Below, piece after piece: positions 34,331 to 43,574 of a stretch of 64,000 bases of DNA; the first letter of the stretch is position 1; each line of letters opens with the position of its first letter. This stretch comes from Vanessa cardui (taxonomy: Eukaryota; Arthropoda; Insecta; Lepidoptera; Nymphalidae). Both the position numbers and the translations under genes were made by a program. The notes beneath the pieces are model-generated. The model saw only the letters and a list, made by a program, of their open reading frames with translations. It did not search any database and had not been told where the DNA came from. Location: NCBI RefSeq assembly GCF_905220365.1, contig NC_061124.1, forward strand, positions 14,696,501 through 14,760,500. The letters are read 5' to 3'.

Positions 34331-34992
34331 TAGGGGCGTGACTTGGGATAGTCAGTATGTCTGTATTTGCTATATTGAAATAAGGCGTTTGAAAATCAAT
34401 GTTTAATATTGTTATTGTATAAAAACTATTATAAAGATTGAACAAGTACTATTTTAATAATTAGGTCCTTTATTATATGTTTCAAATTAACTTTACAACA
34501 TTTCATATTGCATTGGTAGTAAATTTTAAGTAAATTATCATACTGTGATATTACTTTAATTATATAATAATTATTACTTTAAGAGGATTAATTTAAATTA
34601 TTGATGCAATTATAATTTAAACAGGTTTAGTATTAAGTGACTTACATATTATTATATTGTGAAGCCAGCTCGACTTAACTTTTTATTATCAGCATTTAAT
34701 ATGACAATTAATTCTACTTGCCCTTTGGACTTTTGCACATTTAGTTCTATATGAACTTTGATTTAAATTTATTTGTTTTTGAACCTTATTCATATTGTTT
34801 GTGTGGTTCTTTAGTATTACAACTTTTAGGGTTCTGCAAATTTTTTATACTGGTTCAATACAATTTTTTTTTACTGAACTTTTTTTTCAAATAGTTTTTT
34901 AAATTTTGTTTTATATCTATATAAAACCAGTTGTCACATTCATAGCTTACACTTAGAATATTTTTTTTGGAAAATAGTTTTTTTTTTACATC
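34331..34992 (+). other. Gag leader region
   Basis: A 660-bp AT-rich untranslated leader between the primer site and Gag. A TATA-like ctatataaaacc lies at 34917-34928, 65 bp upstream of the Gag start. This could allow an internal transcript, but there is no direct support. Confidence 0.4.
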
Positions 34993-35685
34993 ATGGAAAG
35001 GCCTATAGCTTATCACTTACTTAGGAAGGATGAACTTATTTATGAAGTTGAGATAAGGGATGCTAAACCTAAAGGTTCAGTGGAAGAGTTGAGGATTCAG
35101 ATTCGGGACTTAGTGAATTCAATTGCTGCTGATGAGATTTTAGAAACATCTTTGGATCCAGCCAGCGAGTTTGAAATTATTGATTCTAAACTGGATGAAG
35201 TCTTACTCACCTTGTCATCTAAGCCTCAATTTAAAAGTTTTAACCAGTTAAGAGCTATAGCACATCACCTTTTCCATCGATTTAGTAGGATTGAAGTGGA
35301 TATTAATTTATTTTATAAAAAGGAAGAATTGAATGTGAAACTTAAGGATTGTCTTTCGAAAGTGGATAGTTGGTTTCAATCTTTTAGGAAAACTTTTGAA
35401 GAAGCTGCTAACGATCAATCTACTGATCATTCACCTGCTTTGATTAATCCTTTGCCTATTTCTAATATTTCTTGTTCGTCTGATAAGTCTATTACTCATT
35501 TAAATTTAAAATTTAATAGTAAATCTTTTAAAGTCGAGATGATTCGCGGCAAGAGTAAACCTGGTTTGTTTTGTTTTCGTTGTAGGGTTAAGGGACATGA
35601 TTTGGGTACTTGTAAGTCTAAGGATATAGTCTGTTTTCGTTGTGGTACTAAGGGCATCACCGTTAAGTCCTGTCTTAATTGTTAA
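34993..35685 (+). CDS. gag: Gag-like protein, SAP-like N-terminus and two zinc knuckles
   Basis: A 230-residue open frame, the longest in the window. Residues 6-42 (LLRKDELIYEVEIR, then a VEELR turn) resemble the SAP-like start common in insect retrotransposon Gags. The middle (about 60-150) is charged and helical, as for a capsid. Residues 194-207 form a CX2CX4HX4C knuckle (CFRCRVKGHDLGTC). Residues 214-227 form a second, CFRCGTKGITVKSC, with Ile in place of the metal-binding His. It would package element RNA into particles in the cytoplasm. ATG at 34993 is the first in frame. It ends TAA at 35683, and the protease lies in the -1 frame about 10 bp further on. It is unusually short for Gag, and the second knuckle is defective. 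The family call is secure; activity is not. Confidence 0.85.
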   Translation: MERPIAYHLLRKDELIYEVEIRDAKPKGSVEELRIQIRDLVNSIAADEILETSLDPASEFEIIDSKLDEVLLTLSSKPQFKSFNQLRAIAHHLFHRFSRIEVDINLFYKKEELNVKLKDCLSKVDSWFQSFRKTFEEAANDQSTDHSPALINPLPISNISCSSDKSITHLNLKFNSKSFKVEMIRGKSKPGLFCFRCRVKGHDLGTCKSKDIVCFRCGTKGITVKSCLNC

Positions 35686-35693
35686 TCAGCTGA

Positions 35694-36227
35694 TCCATAA
35701 AACGGATAAGCCTTCCGTCAAGTCGTTCCGCTAACTTTGATCCTGACGATTGGCGGAAGTATTTAAAACGAATCTCACTTTTCTTTACTCATAGTGTAGC
35801 GGCTATGCAGCGTCCTCCGGATGACATTCGTCCTTATTTGTCGGTTTCTATTTTTGATGAACAGTTTTGTGGTTTATTAGATTCCGGTTCATCTATATCT
35901 ATCGTAGGGTCTAATTTGGGTCAATATTTTGTCGGTCAGGGTGTTCAGATGTATGACACATCTGATATTTCTTATATAGCTACGGCTAATGATGCACGAT
36001 CCCGTGTGTCAGGTTATTTATTTTTACCGATTACGCTGAAGTCTAAGACTAAGGTAATCAAATTTTATGTTGTCCCTAGTGTGACAACATCCTTAATTTT
36101 TGGGGTTAATTTGTGGTGTAGGTTTGGTTTAGCACCAAACTTATTTTTTTTTTATGTAAGCTTTGATTCATCCGAAACGAATGTAGTTTCGGGAGTGAAG
36201 TTCTTACATCCCCTTACATCCCCTTGA
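35694..36227 (+). pseudogene. Retropepsin-type protease frame, separated from Gag
   Basis: The frame opens right after a TGA at 35691; the first ATG is 35805 (140 residues), but readable upstream residues (DPDDWRKYLKR) suggest that the coding originally began earlier. Residues 26-30 of the ATG form are DSGSS, the aspartic-protease active site following hydrophobic LL. Residues 96-104 (SLIFGVNLW) match the conserved (I/L)xG near the retropepsin C-terminus. The enzyme would cleave the Gag-Pol polyprotein. It lies in the -1 frame of Gag, as in many retroelements, but a TGA stands between them. A 10-bp tandem duplication (cttacatccc twice, 36203-36222) shifts the frame just before the stop at 36225. 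Confidence 0.75.
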
Positions 36228-36385
36228 GGATTTATCTTCTTCGCAAAGCGTAATTGCGAAGGAGGTGTTTGGTAAGTTTGAGGGGTTTCCTTCGAAAGGA
36301 AGGGCTTAGGTCGAACGGATGTTATAACACATTCGATCGATTCGGGTGCTACGGCACCGATTAAGCAACGTTAATATTGCTTGTC
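36228..36385 (+). pseudogene. First codons of pol, broken off
   Basis: After the 10-bp duplication, the original frame continues as EDLSSSQSVIAKEVFGKF, then shifts once more near 36300 and reads GRTDVITHSIDSGATAPIKQ. That last piece is the typical linker immediately before reverse transcriptase domain 1 in Ty3/gypsy Pol. A TAA at 36372 and the start of a tandem array at 36393 end it. No RT, RNase H or integrase motif follows before the 3' LTR. Confidence 0.65.
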
Positions 36386-36392
36386 TCCTGCA

Positions 36393-36860
36393 CGTCCGGA
36401 CAGCAGAGAGGAGAGGTGTGAAACATCAGTCCTGACAGTTGGTTTATTAAGGTTTGATAGTGTCGTTAGGTATTGCAAAGTGTGTACGTCCGGACAGCAG
36501 AGAGGAGAGGGGTATGTAACATCAGTCCTGACAGTTGGTTTATTACGGTATGGTAGTGTCGTTAGGTATTGCAAAGTGTGAACGTCCGGACAGCTGAGTT
36601 TAGAGGTGGGAAACATCAGTCCTGACAGTTGGTTTATTAAGGTATGATAGTGTCGTTAGGTATTGCAATGTGTGAACGTCCGGACAGCTGAGTTTATTGG
36701 AATGAAACATCAGTCCTGACAGTTGGTTTATTAAGGTATGATAGTGTCGTTAGGTATTGCAAAGTGTGAACGTCCGGACAGCTGAGTTTATTGGTGTGAA
36801 ACATCAGTCCTGACAGTTGGTTTATTATGGTATGGATAGCAGTGTCTTTAGGTTCCGTTT
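36393..36860 (+). repeat. Tandem array 1: five units of about 94-96 bp
   Basis: Unit starts (cgtccggacagc) at 36393, 36487, 36583, 36677 and 36771, so periods are 94, 96, 94 and 94. Each unit contains catcagtcctgacagttggt and gtgtcgttaggtattgca. The first two units share cagagaggagagg, while the last three share tgagttta, so the array grew in two steps. A worn sixth unit lies at 37605-37685. ORFs at 36371-36616 and 36381-36581 are translations of the array. Confidence 0.92.
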
Positions 36861-36904
36861 GTGTTCGTTAGGCATCCTTTTGTCCCGTTTCCTCATCCCA
36901 TTAT

Positions 36905-37560
36905 CCTTATGGAGCGGTTGGTAACTCCTTAAATAAGCCCTAATACTCAGAGCGGATTGTAACTCTGTCAAAATAAGCCTCACGACTCAGAGCGGTTTGT
37001 GACTCTGTAAAAATAAGCCTTAAAACTATTCCTTCACGTTTGGTGACCGTCCAGTATCAACTTTGTGATAGTGTTGTATCTGTTTGGCATCATTTTATTC
37101 CTTTTCCTCATCCTAAAATCCTTATGGAGCGGTTGGTAACTCCTTAAATAAGCCTTAATACTCAGAGCGGATTGTAACTCTGTAAAAATAAGCCTTACGA
37201 CTCAGAGCGGATTGTAACTCTGTAAAAATAAGCCTTACGACTCAGAGCGGTTTGTGACTCTGTAAAAATAAGCCTTAAAACTATTCCTTCACGTTTGGTG
37301 ACCGTCCAGTATCAACTTTGTGATAGTGTTGTATCTGTTTGGCATCCTTTTATTCCTTTTCCTCACCCTAAAATCCTTATGGAGCGGTTGGTAACTCCCT
37401 TAAATAAGCCTTAATACTCAGAGCGGATTGTAACTCTGTAAAAATAAGCCTTACGCCTCAGAGCGGTTTGTGACTCTGTAAAAATAAGCCTTAATACTAT
37501 TCCTTGACATTTTGTCACCTTCCAGTGTCCACTTCTGTGTTGGCGTGGTATCTGTTTGGT
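36905..37560 (+). repeat. Tandem array 2: three nested higher-order units
   Basis: Large units begin at ggagcggttggtaactcc (36911, 37126, 37381; periods 215 and 255). Inside each are two or three copies of a 39-40-bp subunit, ctcagagcgg(a/t)ttgt then aactctgtaaaaataagcct. The middle large unit has one extra subunit, which explains the 40-bp length difference. The large unit also holds attccttcacgtttggtgac and cagtatcaactttgtgatag. Confidence 0.9.
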
Positions 37561-38216
37561 TTCCTAATATTCCTTTCCCATCCCATATTACCTAACAAGT
37601 GTTGTTGTTCGTCTGGTCAGTAGAGAGTCTTATATGTGAGTACCATTAGTCCTGACGGTTGGTTTTATTAAGGTTTGTTATGTCTGTTGGTTTGTATATT
37701 TTCTTTTTTTGTATAGTGTGTTAAGGTTAAGACTGTTAACTTCTCGTGGGTTCGAATAGTTAATTAGTTATATTGTTTTCGCGAATTTTGGTGTCGTGAT
37801 ACTATTTTATAGAGGTTAATTATATTCTCTATTTAGTGGCATAGACTACTAGTAATTTTTTTTTTAAGATTGCTTATGAGAAGCATTATTTTTATATTAT
37901 CTATGTTAGAGCAGATATTAGTTTTGTTCATGCGTCTGGTTATGCATGCAGCGAAGCTTTTGTTGAGCTTAAGCTCTGGTGGAGTTTATCCTGCACATAT
38001 CGTGGGAGCTCGGTTTGTTTTATTTGGTTGTAGCCGAATAATTGAGTTGTGGTGAGTCTACTACACACTCACTTTTCTTAAGTTGGATTTTCCACTTTTT
38101 TTGTCATTTTATATTTCACATTTGAAATGTGATTTAAATTAATTATTTGTGTTGTTCGAGGTTCTGAGCTGGAGGGCCAGCTCGAATTTTTCTCGTTTAT
38201 CCTCGCAAAATTCTTC
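37561..38216 (+). other. Non-coding tail of the LTR element
   Basis: Contains the worn sixth unit of array 1 (37605-37685) and AT-rich DNA up to the polypurine tract. Frames at 37870-38055 and 38149-38361 (the latter runs into the LTR) show no domains. Confidence 0.5.
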
Positions 38217-38229
38217 CGGGAGGGGAGGT
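38217..38229 (+). other. Polypurine tract
   Basis: gggaggggaggta, ending two bases before the 3' LTR; the expected plus-strand primer for LTR retrotransposons. Confidence 0.8.
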
Positions 38230-38231
38230 AC

Positions 38232-39722
38232 TGTTACATTAAAAATTATTTTCATAATTTTAACTTTTTTTTATAATTATATAAAACGTCAAAAAAGTGT
38301 CAATTCGCTAAATTCCGTGCCATTGACCCATATCCCACTTAATATATGTCGGTGTTGCTAGTATAACGCTTCGACTTGGCATTTTCTAAAATTTTAAGTA
38401 ATAAAATAAATTACATTTATTTTAAAGGTGCCTTAAAACAATTATTAAAATAAGATTTTAATCATCTAATTCGTTTGCTGAATTTGATTAGAGGTCATTT
38501 CACATCGTTTCAGATTAATTTAATAGCTGTCTTCCAGTTTAAAGGTTAGTTCTTCGATGTAGGTGTCGGAGTCTAGTTATGATAAATTTACTTTGCCTCA
38601 TTTTTGACTTTTTATAATTATTCCAAAATTATTTCCCTGATTTAATTATGGATATAATTCCTTTTTCATTAAGGGTATTTTGGTAGTGATACTGGTCACA
38701 CTCGCTAACCTTTCAAAGGTTCGTGAACTCTCGATTTCGTTCTTTTTGAATTTTGGAACTATCGGCTTCACACCGAATCCAAACTTCTAATTCGATATAC
38801 TGAATATATCGGTGAGTTGTCTTAATAATTGAGTTTCTTAATTTGTGGTTGTTTAGTATTCAGTGCTTTAATAGCAGTTATCTTTTCAGAATTTATATTA
38901 ACAATGAAGTTTTGAAGTTTGGCAGAACTTTATATCATGTTTACCGACTCGTAAAAAATTGTAAGTCTTTATTCTTGTTTTTGATTAAATGCATTGGTTT
39001 ACAATTCGAAAAGTCGTAGTCATGTGTAAATTGTGGTTTCCAGTGACCCTTTGAAATGGTTCTCCGGAGTTGAGATCGTCAATTTGTGTAAGCAGGACTT
39101 TGAACCTCCAGAAGGTAAATTCGTGCTTACATCTCTCTTTAAAGGTATTTATCATTTGCTTATTTGCTTAACTTATTGAACCTGTATCTTTCGTATTACA
39201 GGAGGTTTTTTTTTTTTAATCGGATTTACCCACCACGTGGACTTCTTGAATGGAAATATTAAGAGTGAACGGCTCCAGGTTCCTGGTTGAGTGTGCCCAG
39301 ATAGTGGCTGGTGCAACTCCAAGGATGGCAGGCCTGTTCCCTAAGCCTTTGGCGGTATCCACGTGTAGCTGGAAACTTTGGTGATGAAACCTTTCAATTA
39401 TATTATAAATTTCGTTTACGCCGGTCTGGCGAACGGTGTATTCTTTCAAACCACATCAACTAATTTATTCGTCAGTGGCGCCTAATTTTCAACCTTATAT
39501 TGAATTGCATTGAATTACATTGAATTTTCAAGCTTGCCTTTTATCCCAAGTGACCCACGCTGAGCCTAGCTGGCATAATTTTTATATAATAGTCATTATA
39601 AGAAGTAACATAAGTAACTAGTAAATTAAGTAATTGGTTGTTTATAATACTATGTTACTGTGCATTAAAAATTTTATAACCTAATATTGTTTCTTTATAC
39701 CCACACCACCAGAAAGGTAATA
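38232..39722 (+). mobile_element. 3' LTR
   Basis: 1491 bp, nearly identical to the 5' LTR (differences listed there). Ends gtaata, a CA-to-TA change at the tip. Contains the second copy of the antisense 77-residue frame (39216-39449). Target duplication gcgt follows at 39723-39726. Confidence 0.92.
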
Positions 39723-39752
39723 GCGTTAAGATCACCACTGGGCCATACGGCT
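39723..39752 (-). mobile_element. Right half of the SINE split by the LTR element
   Basis: gcgttaagatcaccactggg then ccat is the inverse of the SINE head (atggcccagtggtt...aacgc). Together with 32760-32816 it rebuilds the pre-insertion SINE across the gcgt duplication. Confidence 0.75.
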
Positions 39753-39879
39753 GAATGTACATAATATTGTTGTAACGCATCAGTGAGTATTTCTACTTTA
39801 TTAAAAACATCCGGAAGGGAAGACGCCCTCAACGTCAGCTCCAAGACAGATTTATTTTCTTTAGGGTTATCCTCAAGCA

Positions 39880-40345
39880 ATACCCCAAACTTTTTAAACC
39901 GCTTATACTGTGGAGCTAAGTCTTCCTGTTAGGCATGATAAACGATGACTTAAAGGATGTTTAGCATCCAATGCTGTTCCTAAAAACACGTAGTGTCAGC
40001 TACATTAAGACAACCATCGTTTGATGATATATGAAATTGATGGATTTTTATCACTTGCTAGAGAAAAAACCTATAATTTTTATTTTTAAATCATTCTAAG
40101 CGAAATTATTTATTGTGAACCAATCGTGTGTCTATGATTATGTACTATTTTCATCTGCATTAGTTTTTTTCGTGTCGACCTTAAAAGTCAGTAAAGTATC
40201 GTCAGCTAATAACAGTGTATCACAAATATCTATAACATAAAAAGTACGATCATTTACATATACTAGAAACAAAAAAGGTCCCAAAATTGATCCTTTTCGA
40301 ATACCCAGTTTTACCCAGCATAGATGTTGAACTCTTTGACTTAAT
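39880..40345 (-). pseudogene. Jockey-like LINE reverse transcriptase remnant
   Basis: On the minus strand, 40134-40345 reads LGIRKGSILGPFLFLVYVND and, after a short gap, LLLADDTLLTFKVD. These match RT blocks GxPQGSxLGPxLFxxYxND and the catalytic (A)DD, with Gln of PQG replaced by Lys. Further along the minus strand, 39895-39990 reads FLGTALDAK, then HRLSCLTGRLSSTV, resembling the fLGxxLDxxLxW...RLSSA block of Jockey/R1-like elements, with internal stops. The DNA between is AT-rich and out of frame. Only the catalytic core and thumb part are visible; endonuclease and Gag are absent. Inactive. The clade call is by motif only. Confidence 0.7.
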
Positions 40346-40424
40346 TATGAACTTAAGGATACTCTCATCTGATATCCTACCTTGAACTAACAAAACTTAG
40401 TTATGTAGTATTTCGATGTGAAGT

Positions 40425-40560
40425 GTGATTGAGCTTGTGTGACTACAGGCACGAGAGATATAACATCAAGGCGTAATGATGGCGGATTAGTATTTAATTT
40501 AAAAGTTAAAATGTTGACCACTTGTCAGGTAGCTAAATTGGTCGTCAACATAGACATAAC
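40425..40560 (+). mobile_element. Retroposon B fragment, decayed
   Basis: gtgtgactacaggcacgaga, gatataacatcaaggcg and gaccacttgtcaggtagc in the order of the element's second half. Confidence 0.4.
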
Positions 40561-41284
40561 ACTGTAATGACAAATAAATGTAACATAACTACTACTGCAT
40601 TTTGATGTTCAAACTTTTTCTACAAAGGAAACACACTTGCGGTAAATAAATGTAAATATTTGTCTCTTATAAACAGCCAAATGTTTATATTTAAAGAAGT
40701 TTATCAAACAGAGATCCTGTTTTAAAATAAGTATGTAATTTTTAATCTTGTATAAAGTGTGAAAGTCAGTTAGGACGTTGTAAAATTGACTTAAATATAT
40801 TGTATAATTTCAATAAAAATAAAAAATCGTATCATAGTCGTATCGTATAAATGAGCTCCATTATTACTGCAGCACACAGAATGGTCGTTACGGACGTGAC
40901 CAGAAACGAGAATCAGAATGACCTATGGGTATGATTAAACCCTCTTGTCGTGGTTATCAAAACAACATCCTGAATACTGAGATGCCGATTAAAGTTTTCT
41001 CAAGAAACATGCGATATTCAATTAAATAAATAAATGTTATATTCTTTAATTATACCCGCAGCTACCAGTAATGTGTAGGCTAAGTTTTAACAAGAATACA
41101 AAAAAAAATCCCCGTCGATTCCGTAGAAGTTGTTCTTCTTGGGTAGATAATTTGTATTGCCCGGTGACGTCACAATTCTTTAATCAGATGAAATACTTTC
41201 TTATAAAAAAGAGGTTATTTTTTAAAGTATCGGTAGGGGGCTGGTGAATGTTCCACCCAGAAATTAGAACTTTAAAAATATTAA
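40561..41284. other. No gene recognised
   Basis: AT-rich. 40855-40985 is a GC-richer patch without a supported frame. Confidence 0.4.
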
Positions 41285-41420
41285 ACATTCCATACAAGCT
41301 CCACCAACCTTGGGAGCTAAGATCACGTCCCTTTTGCCTGTACTTACACAGGTTCAATCGTAGTAGAACATTTGATGCCAGGGTTAAGCCAGCCCTATAA
41401 GGTTTACTACTCTTCTATAC
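41285..41420 (-). mobile_element. Retroposon B fragment, decayed
   Basis: ctccaccaaccttgggagct, aagatcacgtcccttttgcc, tgtacttacacaggttcaat and gtagaacatttgatg. Confidence 0.5.
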
Positions 41421-41937
41421 TATATAAGCATATGAACTTGGACAAAGTTCTATCACCGAGTATGTGGTTATATGATTACTTGGAGAATCGAAGAATAAAT
41501 AACCCTATATCAAACTTAAATTACACACTCACACTCAAGGTCAAATTATATTGAGCTCATACAACTAAAACTTAAGTTAATCTGAGTACATCATATCAGG
41601 GTTACGTCATAGTCATACAAATGTAACAACGTCATGAAGTACTCAAAACGATCCTTAGTACGTAACGCATTAGCGAAGGCCATAAACGCGTTATTGCGAA
41701 CATTACAGAGACGGTCTTCTCATTTCGTAATCACTATCACCATTAACGGAATGCTTTCAAGGCGGTTAATTCATTGTGGGTGTGAAAATTTAACCTCGAT
41801 GCTTCGATAAGACAAAATGTTTACCTGGCAGGCACCAGTTATGCAACGCTTTATAGTACGACTAAACTTAGATGTATCCCTTAAATCAAATATAAATTAC
41901 CTGACGTTTTTATTAGTTTTCTTTCTTCCTTTTTCTT
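41421..41937. other. No gene recognised
   Basis: 41650-41815 has balanced composition (gtaacgcattagcgaaggcc, gaatgctttcaaggcggtta) and could be conserved non-coding DNA or an old repeat; no frame is supported. Confidence 0.35.
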
Positions 41938-42176
41938 TATTTATGGTAAAGTTTGGCGGAAGAGCGTATGGGCCACCTGATGATAAATTTTCACCATCAC
42001 CCATAGACAAAGACGTTGTTAGAAATATTAAATATCCAATTGTCAATGCGCCACCAATCTTGGGAACTAAGAGGTTATGTTCCTTGAGCTTGTAGTTACA
42101 CTGGCTCACTCACCCTTCAAACCGGAACACAACAATACTGAGTACTGTTGTTTGACGGTAGAATATCTGATAAGTC
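41938..42176 (-). mobile_element. Poly-A retroposon B, end missing
   Basis: From tatttatggtaaagtttggc through gggccacctgatgataaatt to ggtagaatatctgataag. The last 60 bp (ggtacctacccagacgggc block) are missing. Frames 41817-42095 and 41897-42109 are translations of it. Confidence 0.65.
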
Positions 42177-43210
42177 AGATCAATTTGACGAATATATTTG
42201 GTCATATCGTTCATCGTTTGCGTAAATATCATATTCACATAAGAAATAAATAAATATTGATAGGTTGGTATAGCGTACTTAAATCGGATGTGATCGGTTT
42301 TACGATTTTTGCCGATGCTACATCTTCCCGGAGATTCAAGAAATTTCGAGGCTATAATTAAGTATTGTCTACATTTAATACAGAACAACTCTAGTAACAT
42401 TACTGCTATCACCAAGAAGTATCTATTGCTGTTCGCACATAAAATTTAATGAAATTCTGGGAATATCAATGTATATGACATATCCTAACGATTTCGGCTA
42501 CGTCGAACAAACAAAAGGGTGTTTACTACGCAAGATGATGATGACGCCCTATCTGATCTCGGAAACGGTAGCCAATTTCAACAGAGATCATAAAAATGCA
42601 GGACATACCTATTATAGTGCCCAAGTGTGTTTGCAAACATAGTTGGACTTGTTAGATATTTTTTTATTAAATGGGAATTTAATTTTAATTATACACGTCA
42701 GTAATACTGTATCAAATGATATTTACATCAATACTAATTTACAGCAATACCAATTACCTTAATAGCAACTTCGTATCTTAATGTTAGCACTTCGTTGATC
42801 CATCGAAAAGAGTGTCCTCTATAAGGAACTTCCATCACTTATATAAGCCTCATTAAAATTCACGTGAATCAAAAAAATCAACAGAAAAGTCAAAGCACCC
42901 TCTTATAAAATATAAATGTTATCAATACACTTAAGAAATAATTTATTATTATTACAGAATTGATTACAATATACAATAAACTATATAAACCCTTTATGAT
43001 CATATAAATAGTTAATTATCTTTTACTTAATCTATCACACCCAACTAAGTTGAAATCGTACGGCAAGTACCATGGTGCACTTTCCAAGACACAGGACAAC
43101 ACAACTTTTACATACTCAGAGCTGTTGAGCACTGGTTTTCAAGAAAACTAGTAAGTTTTTTTACAGTCCCTTCTCAAGACTGGCTAATATAATATCCAAC
43201 GCGTTTGTCG
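42177..43210. other. No gene recognised
   Basis: AT-rich with moderate patches (42480-42620). The 101-residue minus frame 42110-42415 runs partly over retroposon B and has no domain. Confidence 0.4.
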
Positions 43211-43574
43211 TGATTTTATAAAATTATACTTATATAATTTTAATTGAAATAATAATATTTATTACGGCTTTTATTTTTAAATACGTGTTTATTTGAAATA
43301 ACATTTATTAGTATAATTATTGATTCGGTTATCGACACCGTATTGTGGGACTCCCGTCACTTCCTCCCGTGGCGTGGTGCGGCGACTGGTACTGCCTGGT
43401 ACGAGAAAAACAAAAGGCGGTGGATTTTGAACGGGCAGGGCAGAAGAAAGCTACATTCGTGGATGAGCGGAAAAATGATATAATTATATACAATGAGCGG
43501 ATAAATAATATATGTTTCGGTTGGTAAATTAATATAGTGACATAAATTAATGTAATGTGAGTAGTTTTATTACA
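43211..43574 (+). repeat. Unclassified repeat F, copy 1
   Basis: Matches 62704-63069 over about 360 bp. It has an AT-rich flank (atacttatataattttaatt), a GC-rich centre (gtgggactcccgtcac, cctcccgtggcgtggtgcgg) and an AT-rich end (gcggataaataatatatg ... gtgagtagttttattac). The centre opens a 60-residue frame (43345-43527). No terminal repeats or tRNA head are obvious. Confidence 0.7.

Larger units (their letters stand above)
32817..39722 (+). mobile_element. Complete-ended, pol-less LTR retrotransposon (Ty3/gypsy-like)
   Basis: Direct LTRs of 1499 bp (32817-34315) and 1491 bp (38232-39722) begin tgttac and end gtaaca (gtaata at right). The 4-bp target duplication gcgt lies at 32813-32816 and 39723-39726. 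A primer-binding-like tggcaccac follows the left LTR, and a polypurine tract gggaggggaggta precedes the right LTR. Inside are a Gag ORF, a protease frame and only the first codons of pol; then about 2 kb of tandem repeats replace RT, RNase H and integrase. By 4-bp duplication and Gag/protease layout it is most like Ty3/gypsy, but without RT this cannot be settled. LTRs differ at only three bases plus two indels, so insertion was recent and movement must have used enzymes from another copy. Confidence 0.9.

Noticed and set aside
34917..34928. Internal TATA promoter for Gag
   Set aside because: The motif is present but the surrounding DNA is so AT-rich that it is expected by chance; kept only as a remark in the leader entry.
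36371..36616. Repetitive 81-residue minus frame and 66-residue plus frame
   Set aside because: Both are translations of tandem array 1; the unit length of 94-96 bp is not a constant multiple of three.
36393..37560. CRISPR-like array
   Set aside because: The genome is eukaryotic, and units are contiguous with no unique spacers between short repeats.
42110..42415. 101-residue minus-strand open frame
   Set aside because: Begins in antisense retroposon B and continues in AT-rich DNA.
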